Source: Aquilaria yunnanensis
Lineage: Eukaryota > Streptophyta > Magnoliopsida > Malvales > Thymelaeaceae
Direction of reading: 5' to 3'
Assembly (NCBI GenBank): GCA_039654915.1
Contig: CM077593.1
Coordinates: forward strand, 57,666,501 to 57,730,500
DNA length: 64,000 nucleotides
Both the position numbers and the translations under genes were made by a program. The notes beneath the pieces were generated by a model that was given only the letters and a program-made list of their open reading frames with translations, ran no database searches and was not told where the DNA came from. Positions 47,546 through 59,305 of the stretch are shown here, one piece after another (the stretch's first letter is position 1; every line of letters begins with the position of its first letter).

Positions 47546-48393
47546 TGATGCCCTGAGACATCTTCACTGGAAGGCATGGTGACTTCCGGGAGGACTTCCT
47601 GTGAGGTTGAGCGTCTGGAGTTGAGGTTTCCCAGGGGAATGTGCCTGAAAAGCTCAGAGAAGAGGTTTAGGAGGTCCCCGGGGTGCTTTTCCGGGGAGGA
47701 GCGTCCGACGCCCAAGTCAGTTTCCTGAGAAGGTAAGGGGGAAGCACTAGAGTTTTTAGTGGGCTTGCCTGTATTTTCTCGAGGAGGAGGAGTCGAACCA
47801 TTTGCCAGGGTCTGTTCCCTGGTATTTATAGAGAAGCCCAGCCCGTTCAGATGACGACACGTGTTCGGTCGGATGTTCTCTGAGTTTCTGGGCGTAGGGG
47901 GCGAGTAGCCGGTGACAGACTCCTTGAGTCTTGAACCGAGACAGGTCGTGACAAGACCTGGACAGCGTCGGTGTGTCAAATCGCCGTTTGAGGTGACATG
48001 TAGCGTCTGTGGGTGGCATGTCAGAGGCTCCTTAAATGCTCATGCCATACCCCGAGGTCCTCTGGGTGAGGTCGTTCTTCGGTCGCCCTTCTTCGGGAGT
48101 TATGCTCGTGCTTCTGGGGGGTTCCCTTGTTCGGAGGTTCCAACTTCGAAGAGATTCCCTTCTGTTTGTGATAGCTAATTCTCTGCATCCGAAGGAGATC
48201 CGTTCGGTCCCCCGAGGGAGCCGGCACCATCTTTGCGATCCCTGGCGTTCTTGCCGAAGTTCCAAGTTTGGGGTGCTTGGCTTTATTCCTTCCGAGGTCA
48301 GTGATGGTGTCTCTTTCGGGTGACGCCAGGCTTCCTGATCATACTTTCGGCAGGAAGTACGCACTGGGAGAGGAGATAGTCCTTCGGCTATCA
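47546..48393 (-). repeat. 5' LTR of Tat G2 (848 bp)
   Basis: Pairs with 27836-28689 (same termini and TSD TAGAC). Indels account for the 6-bp length difference. Reverse-strand TATAAAT at 47824-47830. Confidence 0.92.
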
Positions 48394-50798
48394 TAGACTC
48401 CCAGGATTGGTAATGTTTTGTAGGCCATGAGAACACTACCCTTAGTGTGCGTACCCATGTGGCTCTCACGGACACTATGTAAACACATGCATATTGGTCC
48501 AACCATCACACACATATTCACATTTTGTGCACACCATGGCAGTAAATAAGGAAACCACTAGCACAAGTCTAAATCTTGGCTACCACGCATTAGACAATCT
48601 TGTTAAGTTCTAGTGAGTAGCCACTGCACCTATAACTTCCTCCAATAAACTGTATCATTCTAGCCATGTACCCCCCTATTTTCTTTGCTCCATTATCAAG
48701 TAGAGACTTAGATCAAACCAAGGAATTTTTTTTTGCATCAATAGCCCATCTATGGACCAAGTTATGAATTTTTTGAAGTTGGTTACAAAATTTTGACCAA
48801 ATGAACAATAACTTAGAAAATTTTGTAACATCATATCTTTGGCTACAGGGCTCCAAATTTAGAAATTTGAAATCACAGTTCAACCTGTAGAAGCTATCTA
48901 CATATGGTCAAAATTTCATACCAAGATTTCTTCTACAAGGAGAGATATAGAAGTTTAAGTGCAGAGTCAAAATTCTGGTCACTTTATGACCATTTAGCCC
49001 ATACAAAATTTCATAAGTGTTCGAACAATTCATTCAGAAGGGGAAAGCCCTCCAAGGCTACGCAATATATGTGCATTACACATAGGAAATAAATTCCCTT
49101 ATATCTAACAACCATATGTTGCTAAAACAGAATTTACAAGTAAGCAGCCCATCATTCACACTTAGGTAGCTTTGCACCACATCACATACATAGGCAAATC
49201 ATTGCTCAAATGTTCACATACTTGTCTCATTTTACATACACTACATTTAAATGTATACATGCACTACATAATGGTCTTAACTCAGCTAAACACATACCCT
49301 AAGTTACAGGAGTGCCTGAGACACAATGGACTCCAGAACATGATGCTAGACCGCTGCTGCACAACAAAATAAGTACCATCCCTAAAAATACGAAATCTGC
49401 TCCTAAAATCACCAAAATTTCTAGATCAGAACTAGACATATGGATGTTCATGTACCTAAAATTTCCGATCAAAACTCAAACCAAAAATTTCAGTTTGAAT
49501 GTGATCTTTCTGCTGGACCTGAAATGACAGAATTAAGGGGAGTAAGTTTCATTGAGAAACTTAGTAAGGGTAACACTTGGATTCAATAGGCAATGTGACC
49601 ATCATTAAAACCTGCATCCAAAGACTCTAAAATACAAAAAACTACAATGCATATATACAAGATATAGCAACCAAATGCAGCAGCCATTCATAACAAACAA
49701 ACACATGAAATGCAGCAGCAACAATAACTATAGATTAATCCATAAAACATGCAATAAACTTAAATAAATCACTATGGGAGCCCTCCTCAAGCTAATGCTT
49801 GGTCTTAGGAGGATTTTAATAGTAGTTAGCACTAACTTTGGGCTCTAGAAACCCTCACTTTACTGCCATCATTGTGCACTTCACACTAGGTCACAAAACC
49901 TTCAATAAGTGCACTCCCCTCACTAAGCTTGGTTCATTAAGCTCATGGCTCTCTTCCAAGCTTAGCCCTAGCTCCATGGATGTTTGAAAATTGCAGAACA
50001 TAGTCCATGAGAGCAAGAGAACCCTTACCTTGATAGGTGTGCTGAAATTGGAGCTTGATCCTAGGTGCACTCAAGCAATAGCACAAAATAGCTTCCAATT
50101 GTGCTTACTTGACTTCAATTGCAAGTTTGAAGGTGTGGTGGCTATCGAGGAAGTGTGGCTATGTTATTGGGCTGGAGAAGGATGAAAATGAGAGAGGGAT
50201 AAATGATTTGGCCACTTACATGGGCTTAAATGAGCTTAAGGGCACAAAACACACTTAACAAGCTTAACCTTGCTTTATGTCACTTTCCTTCGCACTAATT
50301 GTGGTTTCTTTTCCTTAAACTCATTGGCACACATGTGTTCAACATTTTTGACTATTTATCAAGTCTTGACTGCCTCCCCCAAGGTGGGATAACCCCACAA
50401 TTCGACCCTTAGACTTAATTCAAAAGCTTGAACACCTTAAGATTTACACTAAGACATTTAGGTCCTTAATGCGTTTAGTGTTTCCTTTGTCCAAACTTGT
50501 CTTCCATGAGCAATTTGGTCCTCCAATAGCACTTTCATACCATTCATATCCTTTCCATAACTCTCCAAGTCTCTTTCTTGAGAGTTTTGCAATTGAGTAC
50601 CCGAATTTCCAAAACCTTACAAAAAGTCCATAGGTTGCTTGACAAACAAGCAATCCTTAAGGCTTTTCTTGGGGGCCAAGTTACTAACTTGGAACACTTT
50701 TAAGGAGGTGTTGATCATGCCTTTTACACAATATTATGGTTTTTAGCCATTATGACACACTTGTCATTCTCCCATTTTTGTTAAGTGGTAACAGGCCA

Positions 50799-51128
50799 TG
50801 CCATAGTTTTCAAGACCAAGATTGTATTAATGTGTTTTAGAGTGAATAAGGTCAAACTAAGGTGGAGAGGATAGTGAACAACAATCAGACTACGGTTGGG
50901 AGTGAGCACAAAGAATTGCATTAGCCATAGTACCTATACGAGACAGGGCCCGACTTAGGTGCCTGAAGGGCATTAGATAAATGGATCAGCTAGTTCCACG
51001 CCAAGTTCACTGTTGTGACTAACAACAATTGGAAAATTTGGTTGGGATACGTTGGCACCGTATCCTAGTATAGTGCTTAAGCTGGGGAGATTGAATTTGG
51101 AGGACCAAATTCTCCAAGGTGGGGAGAA
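50799..51128 (+). other. 3' internal remnant of an old family C element
   Basis: No intact coding remains. Its last part, ATTTGGAGGACCAAATTCTC followed by AAGGTGGGGAGAA, matches the end of Tekay pol plus polypurine tract (GGGGGACCAAATTC, GGAGGGGAGAA). This ties family C to the Tekay family. It was continuous with 27782 before the B insertion. Confidence 0.6.
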
Positions 51129-52153
51129 TGTTGTGGCTCTCCTAGTGGAAAGCTAATTTGGAACCTAATTTCAAGTTCACATAGCAAGAATAGGTACGTT
51201 GGGCAAGTTTACTAAGTTTCAAGAAATTTAAGGCACTGAATGAGTTCGGGGGCAAAATGGTAATTCTACGTCCTGAAGAGTTGGGCTGAGTCCTAAGAAT
51301 TAAAAATGAGTTTTAAATCCTAACTTCTACTTTTAACTCAAGTTCAGTTCAAATAAACATGATTTGACCAAGTTTGATTAAAGTTTCCTAAATGAGGGGA
51401 CTTATTTGTAACCTTTTAAATAGTTTGGTGGCTTGGGTTTTAAAAGAGTTTATAAGTTGGTGAAGGTGAGGGATGACTGCCATTTGCTTCCTAAACACGG
51501 GCTCATCCTTCGCTCTACCAATTCTCCATCAATTCAAGCTCAAAACCAAGAGATTTTTGTGAAAATGGAAGCCAACAAGGGTGGTTATGCCAAAGGGAGC
51601 TTGTTCCAAGTAGAATTTCAAATTTTTAGAGCTTGGAACCTAGTTTTCCACTATGCCCTATTTTTGATGCAAGGTAACACTTGAGTGCTTAGTGAATTCT
51701 TGTTTATTAGATGTTTGGAAGCTTGGGTTTTAGTTAGAAGGTAGAGATTATGTAATTTGTGCCTTTGTTTGCTTGGAACTTAGGTAGACTTTAAGGAACT
51801 TTGTTTTTGGTGGAAGAGTGGATTGATTATTGGTTGTGGATTGAAACTAAAGTAAGGAAGTTATGTTTTCAAGCTTGATTAATGCTATTGGATAGAGTTT
51901 GCTTCATGAAATCAAGTAGTTTTGGCAATAGCATTAGTTAATGGTCTAGTTTGATCATGGTGGACTTGTGTGTTTTGCTTGATTCGAATGATGTTTAAAT
52001 GCATCATAGGAAGGCTTATGATGGTTGGTTGTCATCTCTGCAACATGTACTACATGTATGTGAAGTTTGAAGGCTATCCATGTATGTTTGATATGTTGGG
52101 AAAGTGTCCGAAATTCATAGCAGCGAAACTGGAAATTTTCTAGGCGTTTCCTA

Positions 52154-52270
52154 GGATTGGCGACTCATTGCCAATCCATAGCAGTTCCCACGATGCGTTG
52201 CCAATACCTCAAAAATAGGTAGCACATCAACAACTGTGGCGATGCGCCATAATTGGCGATGCATTGCCGC
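52154..52270. repeat. Decayed palindrome cluster in the C LTR
   Basis: ATTGGCGACTCATTGCCAAT (52156-52175) and further copies such as GGCGATGCATTGCC (about 52254) correspond to the Tekay GGCGACGCGTCGCC cluster. Several CpG positions appear as TpG or CpA, the pattern left by deamination of methylated C. Confidence 0.75.
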
Positions 52271-52538
52271 GATAACATTGACACCCATTTCTGTTTTCCG
52301 CATAACTTTTCACTCGGGTGCGCGATTGAGGTGATTCAATATTCCACTTGAATCTACGAGGGAGTACTATCACCTCCATGCCTTCACAAGAACTAGAATT
52401 GGACCAAGTTTAAAGGTATTTTAGTTCAAAGTGAAGGCATGTTTGGCCACAATAGAACACCATTAGTTGGGTGCAAAGTTTAGTGCCATCGAAAGCTAGT
52501 TAGGCCTTCATATTTAAGGCTCTAATGTGGGAACCTTA

Positions 52539-53943
52539 TGTTAGTGTTGTGCCCAAAATCCAATCATGAGATGATTGTATTTTTGCACATTGAGTCATGA
52601 TATTTTATTAAGGCATTAATCCAGCAATTATGTTTGTTGTTTTGTTTCTGCGTAACTTAACAAACATAATTGTAACCCTAGACTAATGATATTCTTAAAT
52701 GTCCCTGGTCTAGTATTATTGTGGAGCGGGTTGCAATAATACATAACGACTAGCATATGTGGAGACTAATATGAGATATGTACTCTACATATGGGTACAA
52801 GCTGGAGAACTTGTGTACTGGACCGACCCACCATGAGAACACTTCATGGATCGTTATATGAGTGTCATAAGTGATTCTCATAGTGATCATGGTATATGTA
52901 GTCCTTCGACCTAAGATCATCAAGGTTCCCTACATGTGAGTCACATACTTTGATACTTTCCTTTGTTGCTCGTAACTGAGTGAACTTGAAGGAGGTCATT
53001 GGGTATGTCACATATCATGCAGAGGGATTTGTATGTCACATACTTTCCTATATAACGGGAGTGATATCTTCGGGCCCCTTAATAGAGTGAGACTTAGAAA
53101 ATGCATGGCCATGCTCCGATGAGTTGATATACGATATCAATGTCATCAGTTTAAGTTGGTCTACTTGGTAATCAAGAAACCAAAGATTGGGCTATACAAG
53201 AGTGACACATTCCATGTCTCGTGCTTAGTCTTGATATCATGGACAAAGGGACAATGGCATATATCGGTGATGATCATAAAGGTTTAGTCGATTCACCGAC
53301 AATCTTGTCACTTGGGTAGCAATGATGTGTTGCTAGACACCGTTCATTGCTTATGATCATAAATGTGATTTATGATCATTGCCAACATGGCAAAAGCCTA
53401 TTGGGTCACACACATAAAGCTATTTGGATCATTAGAGTGCATGGGCTAATTATTTGGGTTATGGTTTCACTTTAATTTCGTATTAATAATGGGCCAAGGA
53501 GTTGAGCCATTATTAAGCCCGAAATTAAATCCTAATTGGATTAGGGCTTTGAAACCCATTAGGCATGGAAGTTGAGTCTCACTATAAATACAACTTTTAA
53601 GTGAGAAAGTCGTAGGTCTCCTTGCCCTAGCCTCCCAAAAGGACAGCCGCACTCTTCTCTTGCAATTCATTGGAGGACACAAGCTAGCACTGCGAGCGCA
53701 AGAGAAACACATCTTCCGGGATGTGGTGGAAGCGTGGTGATCCCGAGAGGCTCGTGTGGATACCATAGAGAGCCTGAACACGTCAATTGTTCAAGTTTTG
53801 TGATTCGACTCTATAGTTGAGTGAAAGATCTCAACCGAAAATTAGGTATGAAATTTTTGAACACCTGGTTTACCCTGTTTCACTTGGATCCTGGAGGGTT
53901 TCGGTTAAATTCCGCTGCACTGTTTGGCTCCCGGAACCCAACA
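52539..53943 (+). mobile_element. Copia solo LTR (1405 bp)
   Basis: TGTTAGTGTTGTGCCC to CCCGGAACCCAACA with perfect TSD CCTTA (52534-52538, 53944-53948). TATAAAT at 53583-53589. It is the same family as 10428-11837 and 16377-18061. Confidence 0.92.
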
Positions 53944-55187
53944 CCTTAGTGCACCTAGGTGGGTTTTAAAGAACCTAGTAAATGAGTCCATCCATGATCA
54001 TTGCCACTCCATTAGTGTGAAGCAAGTAATAGTGGATAGGGGAGCACCATGGATGAAGGATTAATGCACTTGTCGCCTAGCCATGCTGTTCCTTGAGGTA
54101 CAAGTGAAAGCCTAGTGCATCCTTGGTAGGTTAAATGGGTACAGGCTTAGTACAAAAGTGATGTAGTCAAGTCTAGGGACTTGAGGCATTATGTGGAGGC
54201 CTAGTACACTTATTTTATTTCTTACAGCGTAAGCAAGGAGCATCCACCATGTGCATCTGCACAACAACTAAGGGAAAGCTACGTTACTACATTAGTTAGT
54301 AAGCTAAGGCTTACTAGGAGTGAGTTAGTGGCCAAAACTCGCTAGGCATGGAGTGACACTATGTAAGGAGGACTAGGATAAGGAAAGGTCCTAAGGAACC
54401 TAGGTATGTGTGCATGTATTAGACCCTCAGGCTACAAGAACATGCAGCAAGTTCCATATCCTTGTATATGTGGAGTCCTCAGGATTTTTCTTGCAGGTTG
54501 AAGACCCTTTATTGAGATTCTTTGATTCTCACTCCCTTACTTTTTGTTGTGCAATTTTGGTGTCGTTGAGCTAGCGATTGTTATGGGTTTTTGAGCTAAG
54601 CTTATGAGAAGGTATTTGGTTTATTGAATATTTATGATTCTAGTTTATGGGTTGCTTGTTGGTTAAGTTATTGTACTAACTACAATCATCTTTTTAGCCT
54701 ATAGAGGCTAGTGAACACAAGAGAGGGCTTGCGAAGCTTCCCACTGAGAGTTTGCTCTAAGGTGGAAGCCTGGTTCTGGATCTCAGTACAGTCATTCAAT
54801 GTATAGTTCTCATACACTAGTTTGCCTCTAAGGGTCATGCCTGAGTAGTTTACCCTAGAGTCACTCTTGGGTGCAAGCATAGTCTTGTCTTGTTTGGATG
54901 CTTGCACATAATCGATTATGTGTAGTTAATTCCACGTAATCGCTTTTAATGCTTTGACAGTTTTGATACTTGTTTTTATCAAAATATGCCATCGCAATGT
55001 TTTAATTACCATTTCTTTATTTTATTGATTAATTCAAAGCATAAACTCATGCATGATTGTATAGTAGGATTAAATAACTAGAAGCATAAAGGTTTTAACT
55101 AGTGTGCACATAATCAATTTGCCAATTGCGACTAGTGTGGGACGAGTTCCCATAGGCTTCCTAGGCAGCACACAAAGGGTCATGTCA

Positions 55188-56524
55188 CTCAAGCCTAATG
55201 TCTTGAAAAGAATCATAGAAGAATGATACTCATCATTCAAATGAGAATTAGGGCTACTATGTGCACTAAGAGAAAGTGGAATAGATAAGGAACCTATAGA
55301 AACACTAACACTAAGGAGCTCTCAGATACACTTTAAGTGTACCTATGTTCAATGTAAAGTTTAAGGGTCTAATTGGCCAAATTAATTGATGAAGTGGGTG
55401 CTCAACATGTGCCACTTGAAGGTTAAAATAGGAAAAAATGAAGTTTAAAAAAATTTAAGCTAATTGGGAGGAGATTGGACCAAGGATGAGTCAAAGTCCA
55501 TGGACGCCAATCCATTCGGCCATTGTTTGGTTTATAGTCTTTAAAGCAAATTCATTGTAGCTTTTTAGTTGGTTCCTACCACTGATATGACCTCAAACTC
55601 CTAGCCAAATACCTGCTTAAGCATCGAGACCTGCACAAAACCAAAGAGAAAGCAAGTTACCCAAAATTGAACTAAGTATGGTGATGTATGGCAAACCAAT
55701 GATGGTGTTCTTTATGAGTTGATATCTTATCATTTCCTTCTTGTCTTCTCATCCTCTATAGCCTGGCCAAGCACCTAGCAAAACCTCCTAAAGCCACTGA
55801 AAGGAAAGATGATAAAGAAGAACAAGAGTATGCCAAATTTGAGCCATGATGATGCCAAAACTAGCTCAAGTTGGTGTCTAATGTTACATGGTCTATGATC
55901 AAGCTTCCTTGATGTCATTTCAACCATAGGTGAGGACCCATAGAAAGCTTTTTATCCTATTTTTTTGAAGGGGAAAATCTACCGTAAGGGATGGCTAAAG
56001 GCCAAAGGAAGCTAGAGGCTATGTAATGGGCTATGTGTGCATTAAGCACTATGGTAAGCTAGCTAGTTTGCTTTTGGCAAGCATAGGATTTTTATTCAAG
56101 TTGGATCAAGCTTGATCAATCACTTGGAGCTCTATGTTAATTGAGTCTAATCAAAGTGATCACATGAAGAAATTGAACGAAAATCATGCTTGCTATGTTA
56201 AAAAAACCATGTGTATGTGTTGTGTGTGTTTGTGTGCATCTCTGATTTAGTGCATGTGCTAACCCCTATTTTATGTACATATGTATCTTATTCTATCATG
56301 TATGTACTAATTTTGGTGTTTCCTTTGTCATTGGATGTAGGTTATTACGTAAAATTGGAGGTTTATACGTATAGTAATGTTATAAACATATGAAGGCTAG
56401 TGTTGTATTTGGGTTCTTACTGAATACGTATGAACTCATGCCCTCTTTTTCCCATTTAAGGTAAAGAAGTATAAGATCAAAGAGCTAGGGAACCTTTGGA
56501 AGAGGTCTATGTATGGAGAGATAT
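55188..56524. other. Unassigned stretch between LTRs
   Basis: No recognised coding, LTR end or structured repeat. A short GT-rich run is at about 56210-56245. It may be flanking DNA into which the old C element inserted, but this cannot be decided here. Confidence 0.3.
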
Positions 56525-57588
56525 TGTAACTCACTCTGGGGTAGTCCAGTTATGGTGCCAAAATTGTGCATTTAAAATCCCAGGATTGGTATGTCCTCTA
56601 GCCCATCAGAACAATACCCTTAATATGCATACCCAAGTGGCCCTCTTGGGCACTATGTGAATACATGAATATTGGTCCAGCCATTATATAGATATTCATA
56701 TTTTATGAACATCATGGCAGCAAGGAATAAAAACACTAGCACAAGTCTTAATCTTGGCTACCATACATTAGGCAATCTTGTTAAGTTCATGTTTCCAGCC
56801 ACTACGCCTGAACTTTTCTAAAAAAAATTTGTTAATCTAGCCATGTACCCCTTGTTTTATTTGCTCCATTATCAAATATAAACCTAGATCAAACCAAGGA
56901 ATTTGGTTTTACATCAATAGCCCACCTATGGACCAAGTTATGAATTTTTGGAGTTGGTTACAAAATTCTGACCAAATGAATAATAAATTAGAGAAATTTG
57001 CAATGTCATAACTCTAGATACAAAACTCCAAATTCATGAATTCCAAATCCCCATTAAACCTCTAGATGTCATCTAGGTCTGGTCAAAATTTCATACTAAG
57101 ATTCATTCTACACAGGGAGATATAGAACTTTGAGTGCAGGGTCAAAATTCTGTCCACTTTATGACCATTATGCCCTTACAAAATTTCAAAACTGTGCAAA
57201 CTATTCATTCACAAAGGGTAAGCCCTCCAAGGATATCCCATACATGTTCTATACACATAGGAATTACATGCTCTTGCATATAGCAACTTTATGTGGTCAA
57301 AATAGAATTTACAAACAAGCAGCCCATCATTCACAATTAGACAGCTTGTGCACCACCTTCACATACATAGCAAAACCATCCTCAAATTTTCACATACTTG
57401 TTCCAAATTTACATTCCTTACAAGTACATGCATCCATTCACTACATCATGGCCTTAACTCTGCTAAATACACGCACCTAAGTTACAGGAGACGCTTGAGA
57501 TACAATGGACTCCAAAACAGGATGTTGGACAGCAGCTGCGTATCGCAATAAGCACCATCACTAAAAATAGCAAATGTGCTCCCGTAGG
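56525..57588 (-). repeat. Family B LTR, minus strand, truncated
   Basis: Starts TGTAACTCACTCTGGGG (a mutated TGTTACCC) and follows the B LTR to about 57588, where Tat gag sequence begins abruptly. It is the fourth B copy in the window. Confidence 0.8.
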
Positions 57589-57979
57589 TCACGTTTTTCC
57601 CGTAGGTCATGTTCCGAGGGGTATGCTTCCCTTCGAGGACTCATGTCATTAATCTCCGCTTCCCCAAACTCCTGTGAGTTGACATGGGACTCTTTTCCCG
57701 ACGAGGTACTGATGAGGAGGGCCTTCGGCTCGAATTTGGATGCGGCCATCTTCGGTCCAACTGCTGCGTCATTTTGGCCACGACAGAGCGTGGGAACTCG
57801 CGCAGGAAGGCCATGGTAATAGTCGGAGGATGTTCCTCCTCGGGCAGGGAAGTCCCTGCTGCAGTTGTTCGGTTGCCGGTTGAACCTCTGGCGTGGACGG
57901 GGACCTCGGAAGTCCCTTGTCCTTAGAACGCCGAGTTTCAACAATAACGACCTGGGGGTACTTCCCGTAAACAGCGCCA
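57589..57979 (-). pseudogene. Tat gag 5' scrap with PBS (copy G5)
   Basis: On the minus strand, ETRRSKDKGLPRSPSTPEVQ and PATEQ match the start of the G2 gag region. A decayed PBS (TGGCGCTGTTTACGGGAA) lies at 57962-57979. It is oriented opposite to the integrase fragment that follows, so it is a separate or inverted piece. Confidence 0.75.
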
Positions 57980-57981
57980 AA

Positions 57982-58095
57982 TGATGGCCATCAGCATCAT
58001 CTCCACTGTGTGTCGTGGTGAATGCAGTAGGGACTTCAGGAGGTGTAGGCGAGTCTCGACAGAAGGTGCTCTGTGGGGATCACCTGTGATGGTCG
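57982..58095 (-). repeat. Tat LTR end fragment (copy G5)
   Basis: TGATGGCCATCAGCATC onward matches the inward-facing end of the G2 5' LTR (TGATGCCCTGAGACATC). It fades at about 58095, near the join to plus-strand integrase. Confidence 0.6.
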
Positions 58096-58120
58096 GCAGT
58101 ATCTTCGTGTGGCAAGCATG

Positions 58121-58878
58121 GTGAGGCCGAGCCCCTGGCAACCATTTTGGCGAAGGACATACTGAAATTCATCTAGAAGAACATCGTATGCAGGTTTGGC
58201 ATACCGAGGGTGATAGTGGCCGACAATGGTTCTCAGTTTATTGATAAGGGGTTCTAAGAATTCATCACCCACCTCGGGGTAAAAATGCACTTCGCCCCGG
58301 TAGCTCATCCCTAGAGCAACGGATAGGTAGAGGTGTATAACAGAACCATAAAGGATGGTTTGAAAAAGTGATTGAGGGAAGCAAAAGGAAAATGGCCAGT
58401 AGAACTTCCTAGTGTGCTATGGAGCTATCGAAAAATGCCCCAAAGAGCCACAGGTGAGACACCTTTCTCGCTCATCTTCGGCACAGAGGCCATTATTCCT
58501 ATCGAGGTGGTCCAACCATCGGTCAGGGTACAAGTGTTCGATGAAGAAGGGAATAATATCGGGTTGAGAACTAAGCTCAACCTAATTGATGAACACAGAG
58601 AAGTGGTTGAGCTTAGAAGAAAAGCTTTTCAGCAAAGGGTAGCCATAGCTACGAACCTGCATGTCAGGCAAAAAGGAATTAGGAAGGGAGACCTTGTTCT
58701 CAGAAAGGCTGAGTTTGAACCCCGAAGACCATCTCATGGAGTACTTCGGGCAAACTGGGAAGGGCCTTATTTGGTCCTTGATGAGGTTTGGCCAGGGGTC
58801 TATAAGCTCGGCAATACTGAAGGTGAAGAATTGAAAAACATATGGCATTCAGATGCTCTGAAGAATTTCTACACTTAG
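58121..58878 (+). pseudogene. Integrase C-terminal half of Tat G3
   Basis: One frame gives EAEPLATILAKDILKF, RFGIPRVIVADNGSQFIDKG, KMHFAPVAHP and EVYNRTIKDGLKK, interrupted by five stops, then an open stretch of 168 codons to FYT-stop. By comparison with G2 the stops replace TGG, CAA, CAG, CAG and CGA-type codons. The D and E catalytic positions are partly preserved. The N-terminal half is missing, cut by the junction with G5. Confidence 0.88.
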
Positions 58879-59305
58879 AAATTTTTCAGGAAATTGTACA
58901 CTTAGAAAAATTTCTAAGTACAAAAAAGCTTTCTGGGAAAATAGCCCCACCTAAGTAATATAACCGAACAAGGTGCGAGTATTTACTTGTGAAAATCACA
59001 CATTTTCCCCAAAGGCGCGTCTACCGAACATGGCTGATAAAAACCGGCAAAGCTTTTCCAGAATCGGTGTTATGCTGAACATGGTTGATAAAAGGCACGA
59101 AAAATATCTTCCCGAGGGTCCTAGACCGAAAGTGGTCAAACTAACTCTTGGACTGGAGATTTTTTAAGGAGAAACTTGTCTTGAGACTTAGCCAAATTTT
59201 GGAAGAAAAAAAGAAATTCTGTTAAAAGGAGCCTTATTACAAGGAGGAGATTATAAGAAGAAGGTTACAAAGAAAGAGAAAAAGAAAGAGTGAAGCCCTG
59301 GACAC
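58879..59305. other. Gap between convergent integrase and antisense gene (G3)
   Basis: 427 bp, equal in position to 31784-32225 in G2 and 1-425 in G1. It has CCGAA-containing sequence (GGTGCGAGTATTTACTTG, CTACCGAACATGGCTGATAA) with weak repeats of an ACCGAACATGG-like motif, but no amplified minisatellite. Confidence 0.6.

Larger units (their letters stand above)
27836..48393 (-). mobile_element. Tat-lineage Ty3/Gypsy retrotransposon G2, complete but decayed
   Basis: Minus-strand order: 5' LTR (47546-48393), PBS, gag, protease, RT, RNase H plus a second RNase H, integrase, a convergent antisense gene, polypurine tract, 3' LTR (27836-28689). TSD TAGAC is perfect (27831-27835, 48394-48398). Without the nested Tekay element it is about 10.7 kb. 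The second RNase H domain and the antisense gene mark the Tat lineage. Several stops and frameshifts make it non-autonomous. Confidence 0.92.
27783..50793 (-). mobile_element. Family B solo LTR, minus strand, split by Tat G2
   Basis: Pieces 27783-27835 and 48399-50793 make a 2448-bp LTR. It begins TGTTACCCACTCTGG and ends AGTGGTAACA in + orientation. A perfect 5-bp TSD, GGCCA, occurs at 27778-27782 and 50794-50798. Everything between 27836 and 48393 is later insertion. No internal B domain is present. Confidence 0.9.
51129..55187 (+). repeat. Old family C (Tekay-related) 3' LTR, split by a Copia LTR
   Basis: TGTTGTGGCTCTCCTAGTGG...GGGTCATGTCA. Alignment by eye with the young Tekay LTR holds at the start, in a central palindromic block (52154-52270) and in the 3' third (TGCTTTGACAG, CATAATCAATTTGCCAATTG). 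Without the Copia solo LTR and its TSD it is about 2.65 kb, close to 2512 bp. It lies directly after a polypurine tract, so it is a 3' LTR. Confidence 0.78.

Noticed and set aside
47546..47979. Gag of Tat G2 starting inside the 5' LTR
   Set aside because: The frame is open through LTR and PBS, but the first ATG downstream of the PBS in gag context is 47376; the LTR part is not expected in the genomic RNA coding region.
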